In this document: positions 31,546 to 45,200 of the stretch, one piece after another
Layout: every line of letters begins with the position of its first letter
How positions within the stretch are numbered: the stretch's first letter is position 1
Origin: Colias croceus
Taxonomy: Eukaryota; Arthropoda; Insecta; Lepidoptera; Pieridae
Assembly: GCF_905220415.1 (NCBI RefSeq)
Contig: NC_059547.1
Coordinates: 12,501 to 76,500 of the forward strand
Length of the DNA: 64,000 nt
Reading direction: 5' to 3'
Made by a program: the position numbers and the translations under genes
Notes under the pieces: generated by a model
Seen by the model: the letters and a program-made list of their open reading frames with translations, nothing else
The model's database searches: none
What the model was told of the DNA's origin: nothing

Positions 31546-34033
31546 CGCTGCGGGCAGACGGTCGGTCGCGGTCATCTCATGGAAATTAGTGTACTTTTTC
31601 TCTTAAACTTTACAGACAATGCTTATAATAACAACTCTCCGCGAGTTCAGTGTTGTTGATAGTTTTTGTCTCTCTAAGCTTTTACCAAAAAAGTTTTATA
31701 TCAAAACTATAATTGAATTGCACACTCGAGGCTGTGTTCGAGGTTAAAGACGTTAAGTAGATACGTACATGTAATTCGGATCCACTACGTCAATGAAGTC
31801 TCTTGTAGGTATGTATGTATTAATATAGATGCATTTCATACAACTCTTTCTCTGATCAATTGCACGCCTCGCGCGTTTAAGCGTTTGGGTGTGCTTTACT
31901 CTCAATACACCGCTCTGTGTCGAATTTGCAAGACAAAAATCTTTTATTTTATTTATTTTTTACACATTAATAAATAAAGAGGCAAGTACCTAAAGCCTTA
32001 ATAATAACTTACCTCGAACAGTGTTTAATTCCTGCAAGCCAAATTTATTTAATTATGATAATAATCCATCAGCAACTGTTTCCAGACTGTCGCAATCTTG
32101 TTTCCAGTGATTGAGCGCGTGATTAGCTCTATATGCAAATGAAATGGTACAGGTGGAAATATTAAGTTATTTATAGCACAGAATACATAATAGTAGTTAA
32201 ACGCTATCTATAGTCAAAATAATAAAGGTATTTTCTCTCGTAAGCACATTCGACACCTTAGGGCTTAGAAGTATAGTTCCGACGTAGGTATATATACGTG
32301 AGGTAGTGGCCACTGGGTTCCAACGTGCAATTTATTTGCGTCAGTTAGAATTGACGAGGGACTCCAATAAAGCTCGTATAGTGTTACTGTATACTGTTAG
32401 ATTTGGGTTTCCGTGTAATAAAAACTAGAACACGACGTTTCGTAATATTCATTTATTGTGTAACGCGGAACGTGTTGTATATAAAATATAAAACTAATAA
32501 TAATGTAATAAACATTAAACATAGTGGATGATTCTTCTGATTTGACTGTTGACCAAAGGTTTTTATTGGTTACGTTATAAGATCATAAAATAAGATTTAA
32601 AATCACGGGGCACGCAGTTCTTAGCAACATGTCTGTAGAGCACACGAAGGCGGAGAGACGCGGGATGAATATGAATCGACAGGCTCCGGGGGAAGCAGCA
32701 AGCGAGCCTCTCAGATATCGCGCTAACTTCGATGAGTCTTTGATCTCAAGTTTGTGCTGCGATGTCATGTGGCCGGAGTTTATTCACCCACATCACATAA
32801 ACATATCATATTTTTATAATAAACAAAATTACTCCTTCTTATAATAAAGTTACAAATGTAACTAACTATATGTATGTGTATAGGTGTTAACAAAAATTAC
32901 CATAAGCTCATATTATTATAACCGAATAGAACTCTAATAAGAAATTTCATTTATATTTACATTTTCCCCGTTAGTATCAGATAAATTGTAATTTAACGCT
33001 GATAACTTTCATCGTCTCGGTATTGTTCCCTTATTATTTTTAAAGGCTCAACACTTTGATCGGCTCTCGTGTAATTCTGACATAAAGTAGCTTCTAACAT
33101 TTTCCTTTCACCTCTCGAGTTAATAACCTTGTTCTCGTAACTTCAAAAGAAGTATTCATTCTGATTCTCGCTTCACCGCGGGATTCGTATTTCGTGTCAA
33201 AAATGTAAACATTTAAACGTGAAGGTGTTCATTATCACGCTCGCGCTACCTATATGCCGCCGCCCACGGGCTGTCTGCTCGCATTAGAGCTTATTGTTCT
33301 GCGCTCGTCATATAACAGGTTTGTTAGCCTCAGCTATAACAGTAAATGTATTGTTATGAAGATGTTTCTGAACAAAAGTGAAGCAAAAAGTAACTGGATA
33401 CCGTTGACACCGCTCGCTCTCCGCGGCTGGAGATTGGGATCGTATCGCGTTTGTTTCTTCGTTACTTTTTAACGAATATAATAGCTGTAAGAAGATATGC
33501 AGGAAACACATTTTTAATATTTTAAAATGTTTACGGCTTGGCGTGTACAATTCTTATATAAATTGTAACTTTTATAATAATTACTCATGTATGAAAAATA
33601 TTATAATATCATACAGCAGCAATTCGTATTTTTTCTGAACAGTTATAGATAAAATGTATATAAATAATAAATAAATAAAGATAGTTTAGTACCTACATAC
33701 CATTTGCTTTGTTCATATAAGAGTATCGTAGCTTCGCGGCGTAGCACGTAGCCCGTAGCCCGTGGCCGTGCCAGCAGCTGCAGTGTTCGAATTTCGACAA
33801 TACTGTGATGTACCGCGTGGGCGTGGCACACACGTTGTATAGTGATGAATATATTATTAATTTTTGACTGATAATAACATAATATTATCATGAGAACAAG
33901 GAAAAAAGAAATAATGGTGAGACGGATTATTCAGAAGACATAATTTGATATCTATACATATAATAAATCTGTAGAAGGGTCAATTCTGTACATTGAAAAT
34001 ATTGAAAAAATAAATAGCAGGGGGTGTTACTGG
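31546..34033. other. AT-rich sequence, no gene recognised
   Basis: Only short, biased open frames on both strands; no splice-bounded exon or RNA gene found. Contains modest GC patches (32640-32720, 33240-33300) without recognisable coding motifs. Consistent with intergenic or long-intron DNA. Confidence 0.5.
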
Positions 34034-34271
34034 ATCGATACCAAGCCCAAATATGTGATTAAAAAAAATTTTGTCTGTCTGTCTGTCTGTCTGTCTGTAT
34101 GTTCAGGCATCACGTGAAAACTAACGGTTCGATTTCGATGAAACTTGGTATAATTATACCTTATTATCCTGGGCATAAAATAGGATACTTTTTATCCTGG
34201 AAAAATACGTAGAAAAAAAAATTAATTTTTCTTAATTTTTCCGCGCGGACGGAGTCGCGGGTGGAAGCTAG
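34034..34271 (+). mobile_element. Helitron-like element with (GTCT)n
   Basis: A TCTG repeat at about 34073-34099 is followed by CACGTGAAAACTAACGGTTC and GATGAAACTTGGTATAATTA, and ends CGCGGACGGAGTCGCGGGTGG-AAGCTAG|T: 3' hairpin plus CTAG before T, as in the other copies. Confidence 0.65.
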
Positions 34272-34794
34272 TTGTCAATAAATTTTGAAAAAAATAAATA
34301 AAAACAATACCTACTCACTATTAAGAATAGAAAATTTATTGGTATCGAAGAAACAAGAATTTATTTCGGAATACAGCTAGATAAGCTAAAAGTTTATTTT
34401 CAATAAAAGCCTACAAAGTATTTTAAACATTTGACGCACAAGCACAAGTCATTAGCAATGCACAAATGGACACAGACACTGCCGGGCGGCGTGATTAGTC
34501 ATATCGAAATACGTGAACTTAATTTTTATGAATATTCAGGTTATTTAAATGATGTTCCAAAAGAAAGTTCAGTGGGCAGAGAATTGCGGGAATCATAGTT
34601 TCGTCGAGGAACCGACTGCATCTCGCGAATATAAATATAGAATATGCAATGGAGAGGGAATGCGAAAATATATGCTACCTACATATTATTTTCAATTCCA
34701 TGTCGCGGTCGTGTGGGTTGTGCAACAATAAAATATTATATTATTTAAATATTGTATTGTGGGTATAAATAATAATATAATATAATAATAAATA

Positions 34795-35570
34795 AAAAGG
34801 CGTAGGGATGTGACGACCCCATCGCCCCCGGTTGGCATATCTACAATAGATATCCCAGCCGTGCAGTCAGTTACCCCGCAGGGCACCTTGTGGCGAGGTG
34901 TCGGAGAGTAGCGACCCCGCGGGAACCGAGCGCTCCCGGGGGAGGTCCCTGTCCTCACCTCTGGGCTGTCCCGGTGGCAGTTCGGAGTGAACAATGACGA
35001 GGTTCAGGATCCCCCACCTCTGGCTTGCCTTTATTGGCCGTCCAGAGTGGAGCCGCCAGAGCTACATGCTCGGGGGTGGAAGTGTCTAATGGCGTAATAG
35101 CGGGGAAACCCGCTCCGGGGCCGCGGGCTCGCGATGGTGAAACCGGTGCCGCACCTCTCTACACCCCCAGCCGCTCAGCTGATGTTGCCCCCTTGTTGCC
35201 ATTTTCGGTAACCTTTTTGGGAGCCCATCGACCGAGCTGGCGAGTCACCGTCTGCCATCACTTTCAATTTTTAATATTGAAAAGGCAGACGTCCATAGTC
35301 CCCATAGACCCAACCTACCGATCCACTGAACACCTCCTTCCATAACCCAGATTTTTAATTCCCATATTTTACAATATTCCTGCATCGGCCGCGGACTGCC
35401 CAGGGCTGTATCTCTATAGTGCAGTCATGGGTAGGCTGCGACTGGTGTCCCACAACATATTAAAATTCTCTAAAGGGCCTCTGCGTGTTGGACCTGTGTC
35501 CCCACGTAAGCCTCCCAAAAGACCGGGTACCTTCCTTCTGGTGGTACCCGTGTATTATGGAGAGAAACAT
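34795..35570. mobile_element. Unclassified GC-rich dispersed element
   Basis: A sharply bounded block of about 780 bp, much richer in GC than its flanks (for example GACGACCCCATCGCCCCCGG, GCGGGGAAACCCGCTCCGGG). AATAATATA-type sequence occurs on both sides and could be a target duplication. No long conserved ORF. It looks like the 5' region of a LINE or a composite SINE; family not recognised. Confidence 0.5.
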
Positions 35571-35644
35571 AATAATATATTGCCTGTTGTGTCTGTCTAT
35601 CGCGAATTGAATATCATATTAGTAATTGTAGTATCAGCGATACT

Positions 35645-35805
35645 AAATTCAAACTCAAACATGTTTCAACGTTCAATAAGACTTCTTCTAGAAATAAACG
35701 ATTTTTATTTATTTTAATTTAACATATTTTTAATATTTACCACCGCTTCGGAAAGCAGTATTTATGGAGAACAACTGACAAAAAACTCCATAATACGACG
35801 ACTAT
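35645..35805 (-). mobile_element. Diverged LINE 3' tail, minus orientation
   Basis: Starts ATTCAAACTCAAACATG and contains TTTACCACCGCTTCGGAAAG, TTATGGAGAACAAC and AAAAACTCCATAAT: a diverged copy of the 3' UTR seen at 13155-13320. No coding part. Confidence 0.75.
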
Positions 35806-38800
35806 CTGTTGCAGTTGTGCAAACATATCAGTATCTATATCTGAAGGTTTTTAATAAAAACTACTCCTGCGTCCCTATGATAGGTTATATTCAAATAGTA
35901 CTTCCTACGTTAAAAGAGATTGCTTGTGTAGTGCGGCTGGAGCTTGGACGCGGTCGGCAACTCGTGCGTTTTCATTTATACGAAAGGAAAGGTCAAAAAT
36001 AAATTGAGCCCGATACGAACCACTCTCCTTTATAAATTACTTCTATCTTGGATAATGTTTGTAGAAATTTTCAGCGAGCATTCTCGGCCTGACACCGCTA
36101 TTGTATCTTATTTATTAGATAATGTAACGAGCAGCGAGGACACGATCTAATAATAAATCTAACGAAAACTTTATTATACTTTGTTACAGAAGATTCCATT
36201 CTCGAATCATAGAAGAGAGAGACGGGATATTGTAACGTTTTTCTTGTTTCATTAGAGCAAAAATGGAATCGTCTTGGTTTGAAATACATGTAATTGGCTC
36301 AAATATGTCTATATTTCCGTGGCTCAAATAGCCATAACTACAGCCACTGTCAGTAGGTACCTATTCATAGGACTAGTTCAGTTGTAATTATTGTAAAAGT
36401 ACAAAATATTTTACTTTAACAGTGATTATATGTAGAGCAACTTAAACAAAATATTGAAACAAACACTAAAATTCTGTATTCCATTCAATTTCAAGAGCGT
36501 TTTTGACTAATCGAGAATTATTGGCAGGAGAATGATCAATTCAAGAAGTAGTTTGCTTCCAGCTTACGGCAGTTAGAAGATTACAAATATCGTTGAGGAA
36601 TGAGGATGTTAATTTCGCAACTTGATAATTGGGTATGATCGGATATTAGAATTGTTCTCCAATGATGCCAGTCGCTTATTTCACAACAATACAACTCGCA
36701 CCGTATTCACTCTGGTAAATCGCCATATAATTCTGCGCTCGGCATATTTAGTTAGTACCTAGGTATGTGACATGATTCACTCCGAGTCCGAATCGTTACA
36801 GCAAAGAAATCTTCAAGAGAAGCGCGCGCAAATATCTCATTTAAAGGCCATTACTTTGCTGCTATTGGCAGTGAGAGGTGATTTTTTTGAGGTACTAAGT
36901 ACCTTTTTATATTTAGGTATATATCTCCTCCTCTCTTTATCCGAACCGCGAGGGATTGGAACATACTTCCTGAATTTGTATACGGTCTTTACGCGTAGAG
37001 TGAACAGGTACCGTCTAGGGAAGCGCGTTAGATCACATCTCGGCGGGGAAATTGTGGTCAAGCGCTTCCCTATTCCCAATAAAAAAAGGTACCTAATATT
37101 ATATAAATCTGCAATATTTGTGCAAAAGATTTTTTAAAGTAACGCGCGTCGTGCGTCGTGCGGTGTGGCGTGTGGCCGGGAGGTGGGACATAAATCCCCT
37201 CTATGAGCTAATTGCGGCCACGAGCGCGCGATCAATCCTTGTTTATGACTCTTGTGTTTATTTTCTAGATTTCTTTTTAAGTTGTCACCTTTATTGCTCT
37301 TGCTTTTAATTGTATGAAAAATATTTCACACGTTTTGTGTGTAGATATTTCTGTAAAAATACTTTTATTCAAGGGGATTAAACAGTCTTTCCTATGCGGG
37401 CTTGTAGTCTATCTCTCAATAATTAGGATATAATGTTCGGTTGATCGAAAAAATCGTTCATTGTATTTCTTATGCCTCAATGTGAACTCATATTCGTGTA
37501 CGGTGAAAGGTAGGCCGGAGCAATAACTTTTAAAAATCCGTATGCTGGTGGCGACGCGGCATGAGGGGGATGGGAACGAATTGTGCTTGTGTGACCTAAC
37601 CAATGCGAATCAACTGTATAATGTTACGAAAAATAGAATATTACTATTCAGTTGAAGTATCATTTTGATGCTCTACATGTTTTAGACGAGAGATTTTTAG
37701 TTATGTTTAGATAGTTGATTTTGTCTGAATTTAAGAAGTTTGGAAATCGGCGCGGCCAATTCAATATACCTACCTACATACAATAATTACATATCTAAGT
37801 AAAATTTTTTTTTTACCTACCTACTACCTACTTTTTACCTACTTGACCCTTAGAGCATTAAACCATAATGCTCTAAGACTTGAGCATATAATACGTCAAA
37901 TTTCTATTTTAAAGCTTACTTTTGATCATCTCTTTTATTTCTTGGAGGTAAAACTATGATGAAATGAAATTTATTTCCCTTATTCAACGTGCATCTGTTT
38001 AGAATAAAAAAAAGATTCAATTAGGTATATTTCGCTAAGCGCATTAAATTTTATAACGTAACAGACAAACAGATTAGCTTGTACATGTATCAATATAATA
38101 TTATCGATTGCTATGGCTTATGTAATATTTGTCTCAATTGTACAGTTTCGATTGTAAGATGTAAACTGCGAATCCATACCCGGAGATGTCGACCAATTCC
38201 ATCTTAGTTCAGTGTAAGTTTGACATTAGAAACTCCGAGTTACCTTAAACTTTATCTTCGTCAGCAAACATTTGTGCTTTTTTGCGTACAATTGTCAATA
38301 ACAAAATCAAAAAACAAAACATTTAAAATTGTTCAATGTCAAGCGTTATTTTTGTCGAAGGTATCTACGTGCACGGTGCAGCAATAAGCGCTCTATGGCG
38401 ATGTGAATATCAATAAAATTCTATGTAGGTATCAAATTAAATGTGTACTTTTGTATGTAATTTCAAAAATAATGATAATCTTTCCTTCAAGTTCTACGCG
38501 CGTACTACCAGCCTCGTAGGTACCTCGTAGTTTTTCTTTCTTCTTCTTCATTGCAAATATTTTTTTCGACTTATTTTATAAAGATAAAAAAGCATGTCCA
38601 TCGTGTCATGGTAAACCGATTCGTTGGGCTAAAAGGTGTTCAGAATGCGTTGGCATAACTCAAATAACAATTTCAGTAAAAGGGAGAATTCTTTTTTTAT
38701 ATTGTAAACCTACCTACTTAATTCTAATACGGCCATTGAATGTAGAGAAATAGGCAGCACTCTTCGCTTGAAAAGACAATAATTGTGCACGGATAAGGTG

Positions 38801-41800
38801 GAAAATAAACCGGAGACGAGGCATTGTGCCCAGCTGCGTACAACGAAGTTAGCCCCAATTAGGCCTCCCTGAACGATTGGAGTCGATTAGCGACCTTCCC
38901 CCCCCCCCACCGCTGTCTTACTTCCCGATAATTATTGAATTTCATTCATAGTTTTACAAAGTTTCATTCATAGTGAATAATCGAATTACACATTTCTTGT
39001 ATCGCTAGAAATCTGATAGACTGTATTGACACCCTTAATGTGAGAGGTATTATCTGTTTCGGAAAAATATGCATACCTTTATCATTCATATAATAATAGG
39101 TATTAAAATATCTTAGTTTTAATGCTATTTTCAAAATAGGATTTAATCGTTGAATTAATGGCCTTTCCTGTAGGTATAGTTCCAACATTTGTGAAAATTC
39201 AATTAAAATATTACATTACATAAGATATAAAACTCATTACTTAAAGCATTAATTGTGTGCTTGAGTTAACACAATTTTTTCTTGGAATAAGTTCACGCTT
39301 CTTAATTTCACATTCAGATTCAAAGTAACTCAGTTGTTTCGAGCTTTTCTCATTATTCGAGTGTTCTTAACGACAGCAATTTCATCGTCTTCATTACCTA
39401 ACGACACTTATACTTATATCGTATCGTATCTCGAGCAATTAAACTTACAATTATAATTTCGTCTTTGTTTTTATTATACAGTTTTTGGAGGAGTTTTACT
39501 AGGTCGATCGAGGACTCGACAAGGTCAGCGATTCAGGAGCTTACTGGAAATAAAGCTTCGGTGAAATTAATAGACAATTAGGGCGATAAAGCGGCGATTA
39601 TGGAGATCCCGCAGATTAGCGCCATCCGGCCCTTCAGCGAGCGATCAGCAAACAGACCGCGATAACGCGCTGACGTAGCTGCTGCACGAGCTCATACATG
39701 ACACTTCTGCAAGACACACACATGCACACATCTAACACGTAATATCAGGTGCACGCCGGATATCAGAACAACCTTATGACGAATTCTTGCGATTTTGCAA
39801 TATTCACTAATATTCAAGAAAGTACCGGCGAAAACTGAACTTTAAACCAACAATGTAGTTAATAAACCTATTCAAATATTAACGAAGCGTAAAACTTTGG
39901 CGGAAAACAGTTAAAATCAAAACGATTGAATAGTTTCCAATCTGAGTTTCCAATTCAAAAGTCATTATTATTCATCGTGTGGCATGTTCGCATGTGTAGC
40001 GCACGTTGTTTAAATTATCCTGGAATTGGGCAAATCTTTCGGTCCTTTTAGATCTAAACATTGAAATGGAATAATTACTTAAATATAAATGAAATAATTG
40101 CGCTTAGTTTTATTCCATTTTGATGTATCTAATAATAGTTTTGGGAGATTATTTTGGAAGAATAAATCTAGCAGAAGAATAATTTAGCAGAAAAAATAAA
40201 TCAAATATTGTGAGCGATTAATAATGACGTTTATATTCTAACGGTTTGCTATGAAGTTAAGGTAAATAAACACAGATTATAATTGTAGAGCTTATGAGAG
40301 AGCGGTTGCAATGTGCGATAAGATGTCAGAGGATCTATGATGGTAAACATAATAATTATCGCTTCACACGCACACGGCCGCAGCGGGCTGGTTTTCGTCC
40401 TGTGATTATAATTCAATATCACCGTGTGTCCCCCCCCCCTCCCTCCCTCCCCCCGCCCCGCGCCCTCCCTCCCGCCGCTTCAGATTACACATGAATCATT
40501 ACACACGCCACGCTTTATATTACGGCTAAATCCATTGTTTGCGGAACTTTGAAGGGTATTCAACCAATATATCGCATATTACATTGTTATCTCACTGCAA
40601 ACATTTCACTGTTTTCACCTCTGATATCCTTGCAATTTTCAATTCTTCGAAATGGCAGTTAACTAACTTTAAATTCATAAACTGAAATATACAATGTGAA
40701 CGGGAACGAGCTTATTTTGGAAATAGGATTATTATTTAGTTTTTAAAGCTCAACGCTCTCTTTTCTTTCCGTCGCGGTCGTTTTAAATAGAACTACTATA
40801 TGTTTGTTCACATATTATTTTATAAATAGTAACACATAAAAATATATTATGTAAACATAAATCACGGAACATCATGTGTAGGTATCACGTAAATAAATCA
40901 TTCAAGAATTTATGCACAAGAAAATTGAAATTTAAAATCAAATCGGACTGTTCTTGAATTTAAAGTGGTAAAATGTCCAAGTGATTTTCGCATAATACCT
41001 CCACCGTATAAATTTTTTGCGTTATTTGCAGTAGGTGAGGTAGAAATGTGAGGTAAAGTCACTAGGATAGAGTTGCGTAGCCCGTAGCAGTCAGCTGTGC
41101 ATCGCTATCAGGAGACCTCAGCGCGCAGCGGTCAGACGCCCTTTATCCCTTTATTTGTGAAAAAATCCACTTCATTCAGTCCATTAATGCTGAGGGTAAT
41201 TCTGTATATTATTTTAGGGCCAACACTTTATACAAGATTTTTATTTAGAACATAAAATTATCGAGGTTCTGACATCTAATTCTATGAAGATCCTGAAAAA
41301 AGCTCGGGTAGAGGGTCTAATTACCGTGTAATTACCCCGGAGTAGGTACGGTCTGAGGAGAGGGGCGGGGAGAGGAGGGGGGCGAGGAGCAGGCTGGCGA
41401 CTGCCGATGCCGTGATATCTTAATCTCTCAGCTTAGTACTAATTCTAGCTCGCCTTAATTGAAATTATGTTTAAGCATAGATAGTTACTTAGGAATACAT
41501 GTCTAATTTTAAAAGGCATTAAGGCTGTGTAATCAAAGTTACCTTGTAAAGTGAAAGGTTATGAAGTCTCTCCGATCACGAACACGAGCGACGGATCCCT
41601 TTAGTAATATTTAATTGATTGATTGATTCATTGTGTATAACAGTTCAATGACATTCCTTCATTCATTATTCATTTGATGTTATAAATTAGTGTACTGATT
41701 GAATTAATCGACCGAGAGAAGGATATTTTTAAATAATGTGATAGTTTTCTAAACGTGGAAATACATTTGACTGCCTAAAATTAACGCGTTAATATGATTT

Positions 41801-42205
41801 GGAATAGTCTCAACTTGCAGTACGAGCCCTTTAAAGTTGTGTAGTTAAGGCGCTTACAGGGCGACAGTGTCGCGATGAGCTCGCCGAAAGCCCTTAATTG
41901 CTTAAAAGCTTCCTTTTGCCAAATATAATTTAATAGCTTAGGTACTTCGCAACCCAACAAAATGTGTACAATTATTATTACAATGCGATACAGTCTACAG
42001 CTATCTAAAGCTACAAGTATTACAATTCATATTTAAAAATTAAATAATTTTATATTAGATAGTAAAGGAAACATTGCGTTTCTCATGGTTTATTTTTAAA
42101 AAGTCTCTTGGCATATTGATATCAAACAGGTACATTCGTAGAAGTAAACAGTATGTTAACACAGTTCAGTTGGTACGTCGTCAACATCCCGCGTGTGGTG
42201 CCGGC
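35806..42205. other. Long AT-rich region, no gene recognised
   Basis: About 6.4 kb with no convincing exon, RNA gene or intact transposon. Noted inside: ACCTACCTACTACCTAC repeats (37815-37845), a LINE-tail-like TGAAATGAAATTTATTTCCC (37970), C-rich tracts at 38897-38911 and 40429-40480, and a G/A-rich tract at 41355-41395. A 121-codon frame at 36772-37137 has weak, repetitive composition and was not called. Confidence 0.5.
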
Positions 42206-42262
42206 AGCCGGCCGCGGCGGCGCGGTGCCGGCGCGGTGCCGGCGCGGTGCCGGCGCGGGCCG
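42206..42262. repeat. GC-rich minisatellite
   Basis: About four copies of an 11-bp unit GGCGCGGTGCC, flanked by CCGGCAGCCGGCCGCGGCGG and ending GCGCGGGCCGCAGG, in an otherwise AT-rich stretch. A CpG-rich island this size could mark a promoter or exon, but no splice-bounded coding exon is visible. Confidence 0.8.
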
Positions 42263-45200
42263 CAGGTAGCACGCGGGTCGCCGACCTGCGCCTATTAACT
42301 CTAACTTATGAGGGTATTCATCACGCGCCTTTCAGCCGCACGTATAAGTCGGAAAATTACTCGAACATATTTATATTACCTATTAATTATTATTCTTACT
42401 CGTTGAGGCCTGAACTGCCGTCCACGTTCATAATTTTAATGAGGTAAGCTCTAATTTATGATTTTAATTGCTAGGAACGAGGCCGTCGAGCCGTGCTTTT
42501 GCCGTCGATTTTTAAAACGTTTGAAGTGGAAATAGATCGTACTTCAATTGAGAGAAACGCAATTGATTCACTGTGGCTAAGAGCACTTTAGTTATTTTAA
42601 TTGAAAAAGCTTCGAATCCAGCCGCGGTAATACAATTGCTACCGAATTGTGACCGCCCGCTTGCATATTTAATGTTCTTCTGCTTCAAATAATTTCCAAA
42701 TCAGATAATTATATGCAATATTTTCTAAACTATCATATAAAAAACAATTGTATTTTGTATAAACGTGTGTATACACACTGATACTAATTATGGCATTTGC
42801 ATCACAGAATCAAAAGTTTTCTATCAAAAATATTCATTCATTGCTTTTATCACAATATTATATAATAATTAATCATAAATATAATTAAATAGTTACTTAT
42901 GTCCCTCTTTTGATACAATAAAACCATAAATAGTGTTCAGTAGAGTCTGTGGTAGAGTAAGCGACATTAATTGTGTAAGTTAACTGACAATAAATATTAT
43001 TTTTACTTGAAAGAGAACATTTACGTTGAAGATTTCCGAGGACAAGGAGTAATTAAGGACATTTGCAGAACACTCACAGCTTGTTTGAACGAGCTGACCC
43101 CTAATTGTTAACAATTTGTTTTTCCTCTTCAAAGGATGTGAATATATTTATTCAAAAGAAATTATTAACTAAATTTATGCTGAAAAATATCACGGATACT
43201 TACATAAAATTTCCCTTTCGTATGAAGTAATACACCTATGGTAACGTATTTTATTGCATTTATCTAACTACGTATCTAAAAGGCACTCGTTTTCCGCAAT
43301 CTAAACCTAGGTACCAGTCATTGTCATCTCTTCTTCAAAAAAACAGTAAGTAATTGAATCACTGATTAAACATTTTATATTCATAAAAAAAATCTAACTG
43401 TTAGTATTTTACTTATTTGTATGAAATAAATAATGTTTAAACAGTGGAGATGATCCGTCGGTCGGCGGCTTTCCAAACTTTGTCGAGTGCTGCGGCCACG
43501 AGCTGCTCATTGCACAAACTGCAACTGCCTCTAAACTACTTCGACACTCGAGTACTTTTTATACCTGGTTATTAATAAAAATTATTGAAAAAAATTCACA
43601 GTTCATTCGAACGTTATATTTTAGTTATCAATTATTCTGTACATGACAATAAATAGCATAAAAATAACTAACCACTGCGTGCCACTACGCCAAACGCGTG
43701 CGAATAACTTGTAAGTTGCATAATATGAATAACTTTTATAAATTAAAACCTTAAATTAAATGGAAAGCAATGTAAAATATACAAGAAAACACTTAACTAC
43801 ACAGAGCATAATATTATATTATAATGAAAAAAATGTGTATAAACATTAATTTTATTACGAAGCAAAGTTTTAAAGTAATTGCTGTAGTTTCATTTAATTA
43901 AAAGTAAACCATAGGGTTTGAGTGGAACGAAATGTAAGCCGGGATGAAATAAAACGTCGGCTGCAGCCATCGGGATGCAAAGCAACAGTTAACTGCAGCT
44001 AAACTCATTTCTCGCTAAACGGTTCAACAAATTATTGCCGAGTGCATTTCCTGCACCCTCTCCCCTTTCGCCTTCTAACCCTCACCTGCACCCTCATACC
44101 TGTATGTATTGTATATTATATAATACGCGAGTGTCACGTAACATGCTATGAACGGCATGTGTGTAAGTGTTGCTTACCACTTTATTATAAAATTTTAAGT
44201 AATCAGTCGCTAGATTTTGGAAATGAAAACGAGTTTTATTACGTTTTAAGTCTACGCATCGCTAACTAAAACGCCAAAATCAATTCACTAAATGTTCAAT
44301 TCGGATAAAAAACTCGTTAAATTCGTTCCTTGTTATTTCGTTATATTGACGACGATTGGATGCAGTGGCGCTGTACGCGTACAATGCATGTCGAGGACTA
44401 TTGTAAGGAAAATCGAAAAAGATTGCAAAGATTGGCGATGCGAACCGACGCTCTACTACCAAATGAACATTTCATGGATTACGTTTAAAATTCATCAAGA
44501 AAACAATGGCAAAATTTATGGCTTCAAATAAGTTCCTGCTAACAATAAAAATAAATAAGAGGAGCATATACGAGAAATCTTTATCGTGTATGCCCATGTC
44601 AATCCATCGTGCACTATTTTAATCAATCTGAAGCGAAACGAGCAAGTCAATCCTATTTCAGTCCCTCTTGCATTCGAGAGAGCTCGAAATAACGCTCAAC
44701 TTTATCAATAAGGGATATCCCAAAGTTTCCAGTTTCTTGATGTCCAACTATTCTCGTGTGCCTTTCGTCACGTGCCCCTCCCCTCCCCCCCCCAGCCCCC
44801 GTGCCTCCCGCCACGCACTCCGTCCGAGAGGAAACAGCCCAGTTAGCCCAGAGCTGCGTTTACTGAATTTTAATTACTTTAACAATTCTTTGATTTAACA
44901 ATTTGACGCATCAAAGATTAGGAAGTCTTGAAAATGCCAAATGTATATTCTGATCATTCTGATTTATTTTTCGAAAATGACAAGATTACGATTGCAATAG
45001 ATTTATATTTTCTTGATTATATGCTTGATTATATGATATCCTGATGTCATGCCAAACAGATAAGTCATAAGGTTTGTTAAATAAATAACTTCCTGCAACG
45101 ATTGAGCAGATCGTTAATAAACGTTTGGATTGAAAACACAAGAAAGAGGTTTCCATTTATGTCTGTTGTATAAAGAGCTTTCAGACGGTCGGACAGGATT

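Noticed and set aside
34073..34099. (GTCT)n run as an independent microsatellite
   Set aside because: It is the internal repeat of a Helitron-like element, so it is not listed separately.
36772..37137. 121-codon plus-strand frame with a leucine-rich segment
   Set aside because: It overlaps an 80-codon frame on the other strand, has no splice or motif support, and its hydrophobic part comes from T-rich DNA.
43450..43575. Two overlapping open frames after an ACAG in a GC-rich patch
   Set aside because: Neither frame has a donor and no family is recognised; could be chance.
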